The translations under genes and the position numbers were made by a program. Below are positions 1 to 8,011 of a stretch of 64,000 bases of DNA, in pieces (within the stretch, counting starts at the first letter, position 1; each line of letters begins with the position of its first letter). Location of the stretch: assembly GCF_014652575.1 (NCBI RefSeq), contig NZ_BMZB01000002.1:506898-570897 (forward strand), written 5' to 3'. The notes under the pieces were generated by a model. It was not told the DNA's origin and ran no database searches. It saw only the letters and a list, made by a program, of their open reading frames with translations. The DNA comes from Asticcacaulis endophyticus (GTDB lineage Bacteria; Pseudomonadota; Alphaproteobacteria; Caulobacterales; Caulobacteraceae).

Positions 1-176
1 TTATGCACGCCGGGGACGGTCTGTTCGATAAGTGCGTCCAGACGGAGGCCGATATCGCGCTTCCAGTCCGGCATGGCGGCGATATAGGCCTGAACCGGCC
101 CGTCGCCATAGCCTTTGGGGGTTTGCGGATTCCCGCCGGACAGCAGCGCGGGTTTATCGGTTTTTGTCTCGGTCAT
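1..176 (-). CDS. DUF1801 domain protein, N-terminal part (cut by window edge)
   Basis: The reading frame starts at the ATG complementary to 174-176, preceded by a good ribosome-binding site (GGGAGG, about 8 bases upstream), and runs off the left edge after 58 codons. The residues IAAMPDWKRDIGLRLDALI followed by PGVH match the start of DUF1801 (YdhG-like) proteins, small cytosolic proteins of unknown biochemical role related to the frataxin-like fold. The first 25 residues are a polar, poorly conserved leader. The assignment rests on one short motif, and the C-terminal two thirds are not visible. Confidence 0.6.
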   Translation of the reverse strand, partial: MTETKTDKPALLSGGNPQTPKGYGDGPVQAYIAAMPDWKRDIGLRLDALIEQTVPGVH

Positions 177-294
177 CAGGGCCTCCCGGTGTAGCGATCC
201 TCATATATAACCACGATATCGCTCACGGACGGTTACAAAACATAATTTCAAATGTGACTGGGTGAGGGGTGGACTTTATCTCGCAGATGCAATA

Positions 295-310
295 ATGACA
301 GCGCTGTCAT
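295..310. promoter_or_regulatory. Perfect 16-bp palindrome, probable operator
   Basis: ATGACAGCGCTGTCAT is a perfect palindrome with a central CG. This shape is typical of LacI-family operators in proteobacteria. It sits 32 bases before the ATG at 343 and 118 bases before the divergent DUF1801 start, so it could control either. The regulator is not identifiable from this window, and the operator role is inferred from symmetry and position alone. Confidence 0.5.
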
Positions 311-342
311 AGATGTTTTGTGTGTTGTCTGGAGAAAAATTC

Positions 343-417
343 ATGGAAAAGCTGATTGAAAACTTTATCGCCGCCCTGATCGCCATGGGCTTTGCGCCCG
401 GTTCGGCATCGAACTAA
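343..417 (+). CDS. Putative 24-residue small protein
   Basis: A short ORF starts with ATG at 343, has a clear GGAG Shine-Dalgarno at 331-334 with 8-base spacing, and ends with TAA at 415-417. The peptide begins MEKLIENFIAALIAMGFAPG; its first 16 residues would form a hydrophobic or amphipathic helix, so membrane association is possible. It lies just downstream of a perfect palindrome and ends 8 bases before the convergent gene at 426. No family is recognised. It may be a real small protein or the leader peptide of an element not seen here; the ribosome-binding site and codon choice are the only direct support. Confidence 0.4.
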   Translation: MEKLIENFIAALIAMGFAPGSASN

Positions 418-425
418 GCCCCGTT

Positions 426-1574
426 TTAAGAGGACGATTTAAATGGTGAGCCTTCTTTACTACTACTTTCAATATAAGCAGCAACAGCGTCGCGCTCGCG
501 GTTGAGATAATGCTCGATCGGCGTGCGTAACGCTTTGTCGCGGATATAATGGGCGGAATAGACCGCCTGCGGCAGATAGCCCCGCGCCAGCTTATGTTCG
601 CCCTGCGCCCCGGCTTCGACCCGCTTGAGGCCATGCGCAATGGCGTAGTCGATGGCCTGATAATAGCAGACCTCGAAATGCAGGAACGGTATCTGGCGGT
701 TGCAACCCCATTGCCGGCCATACAGCGTATCGCCCCCCAGATAATTGATCGCACCCGCAATCGGTTGATCCTCGTCATAGGCAAAGATCAGCACGATCTT
801 ATCGCGCATCCGCTCCGTAATCAGGCTGAAAAAGTCGCGATTAAGATAGGGGCGGCCCCATTTGCGATCAGACGTATCCTCAATAAATTCATAGAGATGA
901 TCAAGGTGGGCCTCGGTTATATCCGCGCCCGTAATCACGCGCATCTCAAGGTGGCTTAAGTCGCGCCGTTCGCGGCGGATGACCTTGCGCCGGTTGGACG
1001 ACAGGTCGGCTAGAAAATCCTCAAACGTGCCGTAGTCGCGATTTTCCCACCAGAACTGCTGATCCTGACGCAGAAGCAATCCCATATCGCCCATGATCTG
1101 CCATTCGTCGTGGGTGGGGAAGGTGACGTGCAGGGACGACAGCCGGTTGTGGTCGCACAGGCTTATGGCGGCGCGCACCAGCGCCTGTTTCGTCGCGATG
1201 CCGGTGGCCAGCAGGCGCGATCCGGTCACGGGCGTAAACGGCACTGAGGCTTGTAGTTTCGGGTAATAGCGCCCGCCCGCACTTTCATAGGCCTGCGCCC
1301 ACGACTGATCGAAGACATATTCGCCATACGAATGGATTTTGACATAGAGCGGCATGGCACCGCATAAAACCCCGGCCTCATCGCGGGCCAGGAGGTGAAC
1401 GGCCTGCCAACCCGCGTCTTCACCGACGCACCCGGTCGCCTCGAGCGCCTCAAGGTAGGCATGGCTGGTGAAGGGGTTGCTATCCGTGGTCAGCGCATCC
1501 CATTCAACAGCATCAACTTCGTGCAGGCTGTTGCACAGGGTGATGGTTAGGGAGGGCTGATCGGTGTCGGGCAT
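426..1574 (-). CDS. FemAB/GNAT-like protein (COG3146, DUF482)
   Basis: This 382-residue protein resembles the COG3146 family, often named peptidogalycan biosynthesis/recognition protein, which carries a GNAT-type acyltransferase fold like the FemAB enzymes. Family hallmarks visible are the N-terminal WDALTTDSNPFTSHAYLEAL segment, the FDQSWAQAYE stretch near residue 90, and the C-terminal block with HFEVCYYQAIDYAIAHGL and EAGAQGEHKLARGY. It has no signal peptide, so a cytosolic role is expected. The natural substrate of this family is unknown. The start ATG lacks a strong Shine-Dalgarno, but no better start fits the family's N terminus. Confidence 0.75.
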   Translation of the reverse strand: MPDTDQPSLTITLCNSLHEVDAVEWDALTTDSNPFTSHAYLEALEATGCVGEDAGWQAVHLLARDEAGVLCGAMPLYVKIHSYGEYVFDQSWAQAYESAGGRYYPKLQASVPFTPVTGSRLLATGIATKQALVRAAISLCDHNRLSSLHVTFPTHDEWQIMGDMGLLLRQDQQFWWENRDYGTFEDFLADLSSNRRKVIRRERRDLSHLEMRVITGADITEAHLDHLYEFIEDTSDRKWGRPYLNRDFFSLITERMRDKIVLIFAYDEDQPIAGAINYLGGDTLYGRQWGCNRQIPFLHFEVCYYQAIDYAIAHGLKRVEAGAQGEHKLARGYLPQAVYSAHYIRDKALRTPIEHYLNRERDAVAAYIESSSKEGSPFKSSS

Positions 1575-1670
1575 GTAACTAATCTAGTTCGCCTTTGCGA
1601 AAGCACAATGAAAAACCCGCAGATTTGTGGTCTGCGAGTCTTATACGTTGGTGAAGTGAGGTGGGGGCAG

Positions 1671-1730
1671 ATACCCCTCCGTCATTTTCGCAATCGCTCA
1701 AATGCCACCTCCCCATGGAATGGGGAGGAG
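1671..1730 (+). repeat. C-rich hairpin repeat, family A, solitary copy
   Basis: The copy runs from ATACCCCTCCGTC (1671-1683) through CCACCTCCCC (1705-1714) to GGGGAGGAG (1722-1730). An inner stem CTCCCCAT/ATGGGGAG has a 3-base loop. The same blocks in the same order occur at 10446-10504, 10900-10963 and 63366-63460. It lies between the RidA stop codon and the FemAB-like gene. Confidence 0.75.
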
Positions 1731-1734
1731 ATTA

Positions 1735-2205
1735 TTACCGCCGGTCTTTGACCTCGATCTGGGCGTCGATCTCAACCGCAAAGCCGAGCGGGATCTTATA
1801 CATGCCAACGGCCGAGCGGGCGTGCTTGCCGGCTTCGCCCAGCACCTCGACCATCAGGTCGGAGCAGCCGTTGATGACCTTGGGGATGTCGTAAAAATCA
1901 GGGCCGGCCTGCACGAACGCATTCAATTTGAGTACGCGCACGACATTATCCAGATCGCCGTCGCAGGCCGCCTGCATCTGGGCCAGCAGATTGAGCCCGC
2001 AGATGCGGGCTGCCGCAACACCGTCCTCCAGCGACACATCAACGCCGACCGTGCCCTTGATGCCGCCGTTGGCATCGACCGAGATCTGGCCCGAAATGTT
2101 CACGATATTGCCGGTGCGGGTATAGGAGACGTAGTTGGCCACCGGCGTGGCGGCGGCGGGCAAAGTAATGCCGAGGGATTCCAGGCGGGCCTTAACTTGG
2201 GACAT
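1735..2205 (-). CDS. RidA family protein (YjgF/YER057c/UK114)
   Basis: The 156-residue protein belongs to the RidA superfamily, small trimeric enzymes that hydrolyse reactive enamine/imine intermediates made by PLP-dependent enzymes. The signature KHARSAVGMYKIPLG, with the arginine that binds the substrate carboxylate (about R130), is present near the C terminus, and NISGQISVD is the typical N-terminal strand. At about 156 residues it is longer than archetypal RidA (about 130), which fits the RidA-like subgroup COG0251 seen in alphaproteobacteria. It is a single gene with its own upstream region, facing away from divK. Confidence 0.9.
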   Translation of the reverse strand: MSQVKARLESLGITLPAAATPVANYVSYTRTGNIVNISGQISVDANGGIKGTVGVDVSLEDGVAAARICGLNLLAQMQAACDGDLDNVVRVLKLNAFVQAGPDFYDIPKVINGCSDLMVEVLGEAGKHARSAVGMYKIPLGFAVEIDAQIEVKDRR

Positions 2206-2396
2206 GGGTGTAACCTTCGTGAGTGGGCAGGGTGGTTGGCGCCTTATAAGCCAAACCCCAAGGCTTTTAGAAGCGGTAATTTTCAGCAGGCTTAATGCGT
2301 GGCGGCCATCAGATACCGTTTGCGTTTACCTTTTGTTACCTTCCTTTTCACCTCGCCTTAAGACAGTTGGTGTAGAGATTTAGCCTAAAGGTGAGC

Positions 2397-2401
2397 GAAT
2401 C
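2397..2401. promoter_or_regulatory. GANTC (CcrM-type) site in the divK promoter region
   Basis: GAATC lies 22 bases before the upstream divK ATG. GANTC is the target of the CcrM methyltransferase in Caulobacterales, and such sites in promoters can couple transcription to replication through GcrA. The match is only five bases and its function here is inferred. Confidence 0.3.
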
Positions 2402-2423
2402 GTCTCTTTGAGGCGGGCTCTAT

Positions 2424-2804
2424 ATGGAATTGGTGATGACCCCTAAAAAAGTCCTGATCGTTGAGGATAACGAGCTGAACATGAAGCTGTTTCATGATCT
2501 GCTTGATGCGCAGGGCTATGAGACCCTGCAAACCCACGAAGGGCTTCAGGCTCTGTCTCTGGCGCGCAAGCATCTGCCCGACCTGATCCTGATGGACATT
2601 CAGTTGCCGGAGATTTCCGGCCTTGAAGTCACCAAATGGCTGAAAGAAGACGATGAACTGTCGCACATTCCGGTGGTGGCGGTAACCGCCTTTGCTATGA
2701 AGGGCGACGAGGAACGCATCCGTGAAGGCGGCTGCGAGGCCTATATCTCAAAGCCGATTTCGGTCGCGCATTTTCTGGATACCGTGCGCCGTTATTTGGG
2801 GTAG
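2424..2804 (+). CDS. divK: Single-domain response regulator DivK
   Basis: DivK is a cytosolic receiver-only protein that in Caulobacter controls cell-cycle asymmetry by acting on the DivJ, PleC and DivL kinases and so on CtrA. The sequence is nearly identical to Caulobacter DivK over blocks such as [36 protein letters not shown] and [17 protein letters not shown]. The phosphoacceptor aspartate is D54 when counted from the second ATG. That ATG at 2436 (protein starting MTPKKVL) matches the known N terminus better than the ATG at 2424, which adds four residues; both have purine-rich upstream sequence. pleD follows after 40 bases on the same strand, as in Caulobacter, so co-transcription is likely. 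Confidence 0.97.
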   Translation: MELVMTPKKVLIVEDNELNMKLFHDLLDAQGYETLQTHEGLQALSLARKHLPDLILMDIQLPEISGLEVTKWLKEDDELSHIPVVAVTAFAMKGDEERIREGGCEAYISKPISVAHFLDTVRRYLG

Positions 2805-2844
2805 CCACTGCGCTCAAGGAGCAAAGCGTTAGCGCTGAAAAAAT

Positions 2845-4215
2845 ATGACCGCCAAGGTTCTTGTTGTTGATGATACGCCCGCCAATGTGAAGCTGCTTCA
2901 GGCTAAGCTTGAGGCGGACTATTACGACGTGATCGTAGCCGAAACCGGCGATGAGGCCATATCCAAGGCGGTCACGGAGCAGCCCGATATTATACTGCTC
3001 GATGTCATGATGCCGGGTATGGATGGGTATGCCACCTGCCGCTGGCTGAAAGAACACGCCGCCACCAGCCACATCCCGATCATTCTGGTCACCGCCCTTG
3101 ATGGTCATAACGACCGTCTGTCGGGGCTTGAGGCCGGGGCTGACGATTTCCTGACCAAGCCGGTCGATATTGCCCTGCTGACGGCGCGCTTAAGGTCGCT
3201 GGTGCGGCTTAAGGTCATGATTGATGAACTGCGCCAGCGCGAAGCCTCCAGCCGGCGTCTGGGCATGATCGATGAGGCCGACCGTCAGCGGCAGATGGCG
3301 GCCCCCGGCAATGTCTTCATCATCGATGACAATGAGCGTCAGGCTGAACGGCTGATGGGGCTATTGGGTGTTGATCACCGTTGCGCCTACGAAACCGATA
3401 CCGCCCGCGCGCTGGAGATTGCGGCCAAACGGGTCGATCTGGTGATCATCAACCTGTCGGCCAGAGGCTTTGACCCTTTGCGGCTGGTGGCGCAGTTGCG
3501 CTCCCATGAGGCCACGCGCCATAAACCAATCCTTGGCATCGCCAGTGCCGAAGACCGCACCGGCCTGCTTAAGGCGCTGGAACTGGGCGCCAATGACATT
3601 ATCGTGCGCCCGGTCGATGGGCAGGAACTGTCGGCCCGCGTCAAAACCCTCATTCATCGTAAGCGCTATGCCGATCATTTGCGGGTATCGCTGGACCGGA
3701 CCATGGAACTGGCGGTGACCGATACTCTGACCGGCCTGAATAATCGCCGGTTTATGGATCACCAGTTGCTGCGCCTGGTCGCCAAGGCCATCAAGGGCGG
3801 GCCCAAGGTGTCGCTGCTGCTGGTCGATATCGACCACTTCAAAAAGGTCAATGACACCTATGGCCACGACGGCGGCGATGAGGTCTTAAAAGAATTTGCA
3901 CGCAGGCTTGGCCACAATGTCCGCGCTATTGATCTGCCCTGCCGAATGGGCGGAGAAGAGTTCGTGGTGATCATGCCCGAAACCGAAGCCAAGGATGCCG
4001 CCATGATCGCTGAGCGGGTGAGGGCGCAGGTAGCCGCCAAGCCATTTGAACTGGCGGATGGGCGCACATTAGATGTGACCATATCGGTCGGGGTGTCGAC
4101 CTCCAAAGGGGCGGGCGATACGCCTGACACCCTGATGAAGCGCGCCGATCAGGCGGTTTACGAAGCCAAGCAGTCTGGCCGGAATCGAGTGATTGTGAAA
4201 GCGGCCGCAGCTTAA
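2845..4215 (+). CDS. pleD: Diguanylate cyclase response regulator PleD
   Basis: PleD makes cyclic di-GMP and drives the swarmer-to-stalked transition in Caulobacter. The 456 residues form receiver domain 1 (about 1-120, phosphoacceptor D53), a degenerate receiver-like domain 2 (about 150-270) and a GGDEF domain (about 290-455). The active site is GGEEF at 369-373. The inhibitory I-site RxxD is present as R360 to D363, so product feedback inhibition should be retained. Length and motif spacing match Caulobacter PleD (454 residues). It lies directly downstream of divK. Confidence 0.97.
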   Translation: MTAKVLVVDDTPANVKLLQAKLEADYYDVIVAETGDEAISKAVTEQPDIILLDVMMPGMDGYATCRWLKEHAATSHIPIILVTALDGHNDRLSGLEAGADDFLTKPVDIALLTARLRSLVRLKVMIDELRQREASSRRLGMIDEADRQRQMAAPGNVFIIDDNERQAERLMGLLGVDHRCAYETDTARALEIAAKRVDLVIINLSARGFDPLRLVAQLRSHEATRHKPILGIASAEDRTGLLKALELGANDIIVRPVDGQELSARVKTLIHRKRYADHLRVSLDRTMELAVTDTLTGLNNRRFMDHQLLRLVAKAIKGGPKVSLLLVDIDHFKKVNDTYGHDGGDEVLKEFARRLGHNVRAIDLPCRMGGEEFVVIMPETEAKDAAMIAERVRAQVAAKPFELADGRTLDVTISVGVSTSKGAGDTPDTLMKRADQAVYEAKQSGRNRVIVKAAAA

Positions 4216-4292
4216 TCTTTGCCAGAAGTTTCCGATATTCACTAGCGAGACGGTGAGACTGAATATAGCCTAACCTTAAAATAGGAGGCGTT

Positions 4293-5372
4293 ATGAAGTT
4301 CATCGCGGCAGTAACGGCAGGGTTCATGGTTTTTGCGCTTCCGGTTTATGCGGCTAAACCGCAGGAGGCCGCGATTACAGTTGCGCCTTTGCCATATCGC
4401 GCAGAGGCGGTTGTCTTTGGCGGCGGGGCGGCGGACGTCAAATTGGCGGGTACCTTGACGTTACCTCAAGGGGCAGGGCCGTTTCCGGTAGTGGTTCTGA
4501 TTTGCGGGTCAGGCCCGAATGACCGTGATGAGACCACCAACGGACATAAGCCGTTTCTGATTCTGGCCGATTCCCTAACCAGACGTGGGATTGCGGTGCT
4601 GCGGTACGATAAACGCGGCGTAGGCGGATCGTCGGGCAATTTGTGGACTGCGACGATAGCTGACTTTGCCGCCGATGCCGAAGCCGCGTTCGACTATCTT
4701 AAGGATCGCTCAGACATCAATCCGCGCCAAATCGGACTTTTGGGTCATTCTGAAGGCGGGATAACCGCGCCTATGGTTGCCGCACGCCGTCTCGACGTCG
4801 GGTTTGTGGTTTTATTCGCCGCCCCAGGTATCCCTCTGGCCGATATTCAGCTTTTGCAAAGCGAAGCCATGTCGCGTGCCGATGGTGTGCCGCAAGATAA
4901 GATCGAGAGAAATCTGGCCGCAACCCGGAAGGCCCATGAGGTTGTGCGCGCGTCTCCATCATCACAGGCCGCCGCCAAGGCTTTGACCGAACTGGCACCG
5001 CCTTGGGTGGCCAGTGGCGCTGTTACTCAGGCTGAGGCTGATGGTGGCATAGCGTTTGTTGGCACGGACTATGGCTATCAATTGCTTCATGACAATTATG
5101 ATCCAGCCCCGACATTACAAAATATCAAAGCCCCGATACTGGTTCTAAATGGCGGGCTCGACACTCAGGTGCCGCCTAAGCCCAATCTCGAAGCTATGCG
5201 GAAGGCCTTGAAACGTAACCGGCATGCTACGATTCTCGAAGTTCCCGGGATCAATCATAATTTCCAGACCGCCCAAACCGGTGGCCCTGCGGAATATGGC
5301 ACCATTGAAGAGACTGTATCTCCGGCCGTATTGGCCCTGATTGGTGGCTGGATCAGCGCACGGGTGAAATAG
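4293..5372 (+). CDS. Secreted alpha/beta hydrolase (S9/dienelactone hydrolase-like)
   Basis: The 359-residue protein starts after a strong AGGAGG site. It has a Sec signal peptide (MKFIAAVTAGFMVFALPVYA, cleavage likely after VYA), placing it in the periplasm. The nucleophile elbow GHSEGG holds the catalytic serine at about S153. The earlier GSGPNDRDE loop and LRYDKRGVGGS are typical of the esterase/peptidase group COG1073. An aspartate in GGLDTQVPP and a histidine in INHNF could complete the triad. The substrate is unknown. It is convergent with the TonB receptor that follows, ending 11 bases from it. Confidence 0.85.
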   Translation: MKFIAAVTAGFMVFALPVYAAKPQEAAITVAPLPYRAEAVVFGGGAADVKLAGTLTLPQGAGPFPVVVLICGSGPNDRDETTNGHKPFLILADSLTRRGIAVLRYDKRGVGGSSGNLWTATIADFAADAEAAFDYLKDRSDINPRQIGLLGHSEGGITAPMVAARRLDVGFVVLFAAPGIPLADIQLLQSEAMSRADGVPQDKIERNLAATRKAHEVVRASPSSQAAAKALTELAPPWVASGAVTQAEADGGIAFVGTDYGYQLLHDNYDPAPTLQNIKAPILVLNGGLDTQVPPKPNLEAMRKALKRNRHATILEVPGINHNFQTAQTGGPAEYGTIEETVSPAVLALIGGWISARVK

Positions 5373-5383
5373 GCGGCTATTGT

Positions 5384-7552
5384 TTAGCCGGTTTTTTTCG
5401 GTTTAGGCGCGCCGTAGCCTGATCCGAACCGGCGGCTAAGGCTGATCGAGATCACCGGAGCCTGCCGGGAGGTGTAGCTTAGGCCGCGGGAATCGCGCGT
5501 TTCGGTTACAAACTTGGTTTTGGTGGTCCTCAGCACATCGGTGGCCATGACCGTCAGGGTCAGTGTCGGCGACAACGCGTGATTATAGGTCGCCATGACG
5601 CTGGTGTTGCCGACCATATAGCCATAATCGTTGATCTGCTTGCCCAGAGAATTGAGGTTCAGCGAAACGCCGTGGCCCTTTTTTGAATAGTAGTTCAGGC
5701 CGATCTGGCTGTTGACCGTAACCTGCGACCGATCCGGCATGTCAGGGATAGTCATAGCCATTTCAAAGACCGTCAGCGTCGTATTGAACGACAGGTTCGG
5801 CCGTATCTGGCTGCGGTAATCGAACTGCACGCCGGTCTGGTCGCTGCGACCGGCATTGCGGCGGGACATCAGGACCACCTGATTGCCGGCATTTTGTGGG
5901 TCATCGATGAAGGTGCGGACATTGCTGATGATCTTGCGGTTTTGCAGGCGGTAGGCGCGCACCGACAGGCTGTTCATGTCCTTGGCGTATTCGTAAGACG
6001 TCTCAAACGAGTCGGTTTCCTGCGGTTTCAGGGTTGGCGTGCCGACGCTGACCAATTGCGCCCCCCCGTATCTCTGGGATGGATTAAGATCCCAGGCGTT
6101 TGGCCGTTGCAAGCGGCGCGAATAGTTGAAACGGATTTTCTGACGCTCCGATACCACATAGGTCGCAAAGGCGCTGGGGTTCAGATTGGTGTAATCGACC
6201 TTAACCGGCGCGCCGGTTGCGGCATCGCGGCTCTCGAAACTGAGTGCTTCGGCTCGCAAGCCCCCCAGCACTACCCAGTGATCGCCCAGCATGGTCTGCC
6301 AGGTGGCATAGGCCGCGCGGATGGTCTGCCTGTAGGCAAACGGGTTGCTAAAGGCCGGATTGAGCGCAGGTGTCTCAATCCCCGGCGTGTAAAGGAAGCT
6401 GCTCTCATTATTATTGTCGGCATCATCGTGGGTGATCTGAAGGCCGGTGGTAACCTCGCCGGACTCCAGACCTTTGTTATAATCGATGCTGAAGGCGGTG
6501 TTTGTGGCTTCGGAGCGGTTAAGGGAGTTCTGCGCCCGTGTACCCTGATTTTCGGGCAGAGACGACAGGCTGTAGAATGAGCGGTTATCACCACGGTTGG
6601 TCGAAGTGTTGCGATTGACCTTCAGATCGACCTTAAGTGCATCACCCGCCGTAGCGCCCGTGCGCGTCCAGCCCAGCCCAAGGGTCTGGGTGTCATTATC
6701 AAACCGTGAGGTTAAGTCGCTGTCGTAAAGGTCGATGGGCGCGCCATTGGCGTCTGACCTTCGGGTCTGGCCTTCGCCGCCACCCGTGCCGGAGGAGGAC
6801 AGGTAGCTGAACTGACCACTGAGCGAATCGTTGTCGTCCAGTTGGTAGTCAACCGTACTATTGATCATGCCCAGTCGGCTTTTGAAGTCCGACAGGTTGG
6901 AAGTGTCTGTGGTGATGAGCGGGCGGCCATCTGGGGCCAGTTGCGCCAGATCAAAGTCTGAGCGGGTTTCGCTTTTGTAATCGGCGATATTGGCAAAGAC
7001 CGAGGCGGTCAGCTTATCCTTATTGTACTGAAAAGCGCCGTTGACCATACCTGCACCGTTTGACGACGCCTGCGCGGTGGTGCTGGCGAACCAACCCGGC
7101 GGCAGGGACCGCTTGGTGACAATATTGATGATGCCGCCGGTGCCGTTTGAGCCATATTGCGCGCCGGGAGTGGAGATCACTTCGATGGAGGCAATCATGC
7201 TGGACGGCATAGAGCGCAGGGCGGCGGCGCGGTTGTCGCCAACATACATCAGCCACGGACGGCCATTGACCATGACCTGGGCCTGATTGCCGCGGAGCGT
7301 CACGCCCCCGTCGGCATCGATCGCGACGCCCGGAATTCTCTTAAGCGTATTATCCGCCGTGGCGGTTTCGTGGTCAGGGTCTTTGGTGACATCATAGACC
7401 TGACGATCGGCGCGGTTAACTGCCTTTTTGCCCTTAACGGTAACGGTCGGGGTTTCATCTTTAGGCTTAGTTGTTTCCTGCGCCCACACCGGATGACTTA
7501 GGGCGACGGAGACCCACCACAAACAGGCCAGTTTTCGTTTGATGTCCCCCAT
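5384..7552 (-). CDS. TonB-dependent outer-membrane receptor, OMP_b-brl_3 type
   Basis: This is an outer-membrane beta-barrel receptor of about 722 residues. I choose the ATG at 7552 because it follows a GAGGGTGG site and opens a proper signal peptide (KRKLACLWWVSVALSHPVWA); an upstream in-frame start would add 23 uncharacteristic residues. The plug domain (about 50-150) is visible as LKRIPGVAIDADGGVTLRG and INIVTKRSLP. The barrel resembles the outer membrane beta-barrel family 3 group rather than siderophore receptors. The protein ends in basic residues rather than the usual aromatic residue. The ligand cannot be predicted; no transport partner gene is adjacent. Confidence 0.88.
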   Translation of the reverse strand: MGDIKRKLACLWWVSVALSHPVWAQETTKPKDETPTVTVKGKKAVNRADRQVYDVTKDPDHETATADNTLKRIPGVAIDADGGVTLRGNQAQVMVNGRPWLMYVGDNRAAALRSMPSSMIASIEVISTPGAQYGSNGTGGIINIVTKRSLPPGWFASTTAQASSNGAGMVNGAFQYNKDKLTASVFANIADYKSETRSDFDLAQLAPDGRPLITTDTSNLSDFKSRLGMINSTVDYQLDDNDSLSGQFSYLSSSGTGGGEGQTRRSDANGAPIDLYDSDLTSRFDNDTQTLGLGWTRTGATAGDALKVDLKVNRNTSTNRGDNRSFYSLSSLPENQGTRAQNSLNRSEATNTAFSIDYNKGLESGEVTTGLQITHDDADNNNESSFLYTPGIETPALNPAFSNPFAYRQTIRAAYATWQTMLGDHWVVLGGLRAEALSFESRDAATGAPVKVDYTNLNPSAFATYVVSERQKIRFNYSRRLQRPNAWDLNPSQRYGGAQLVSVGTPTLKPQETDSFETSYEYAKDMNSLSVRAYRLQNRKIISNVRTFIDDPQNAGNQVVLMSRRNAGRSDQTGVQFDYRSQIRPNLSFNTTLTVFEMAMTIPDMPDRSQVTVNSQIGLNYYSKKGHGVSLNLNSLGKQINDYGYMVGNTSVMATYNHALSPTLTLTVMATDVLRTTKTKFVTETRDSRGLSYTSRQAPVISISLSRRFGSGYGAPKPKKTG

Positions 7553-7623
7553 GCGCGCCACCCTCACACCTGCATATTTATACCATATACGAAAAGTTGA
7601 GGGTGCCAAGCGGATGGCCAAAC

Positions 7624-7654
7624 AAAAACCGCGCAGGTTGTCCTGCGCGGTTTT
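7624..7654 (-). terminator. Rho-independent terminator after rpmG
   Basis: AAACCGCGCAGG and CCTGCGCGGTTT form a strong stem with a short GACAA-type loop. Read on the minus strand, the stem is followed by TTTTTGTTT. It lies about 30 bases past the rpmG stop codon. Confidence 0.85.
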
Positions 7655-7681
7655 CTGTATTCGGTCGCTGAAAGCGTAAGA

Positions 7682-7849
7682 TTACTTAATCTTGCCTTCG
7701 CGGAATTCGACGTGCTTACGCACAACCGGATCGTACTTCTTCAGTACCATCTTTTCGGTCTTGGTGCGGGCGTTCTTCTTGGTGACGTAGAAGAAGCCGG
7801 TGTCCGCCGTCGAGTTCAGGCGGATCTTAATAGAGGCTGGTTTAGCCAT
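7682..7849 (-). CDS. rpmG: 50S ribosomal protein L33
   Basis: The 55-residue ribosomal protein begins [20 protein letters not shown], continues [20 protein letters not shown] and ends at FREGKIK, a full-length bacterial L33 without the zinc-binding CxxC motifs (the C-minus type). The ATG at 7849 is chosen over an in-frame upstream start because it gives the exact family length. It is followed by a strong terminator, so it is a one-gene transcript. Confidence 0.97.
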   Translation of the reverse strand: MAKPASIKIRLNSTADTGFFYVTKKNARTKTEKMVLKKYDPVVRKHVEFREGKIK

Positions 7850-7913
7850 GATGAAAATCCTTATTAACGGGTGCGCACCGGCGCGAGCCGTCGCAGAAAT
7901 TCTTAAGAGCGGG

Positions 7914-7943
7914 GGATATGACAAAGACCAAGTGATAAGTCAA
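7914..7943 (-). promoter_or_regulatory. Probable sigma-70 promoter of rpmG
   Basis: On the minus strand a TTGACT box (complement of 7938-7943) is followed about 17 bases later by CATATC (around 7915-7920). The predicted transcript start is about 60 bases before the rpmG ATG. This is a motif match only. Confidence 0.5.
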
Positions 7944-8011
7944 CAATCTTAGCAGAAAAAACGTCGTAAATTAGCAGAGAAAAGATTTTAAACCTTTCAC
8001 TGACAATAACG

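Noticed and set aside
2385..3867. Long minus-strand frames opposite divK and pleD
   Set aside because: They are mirror frames of high-GC coding sequence; the plus-strand genes are certain.
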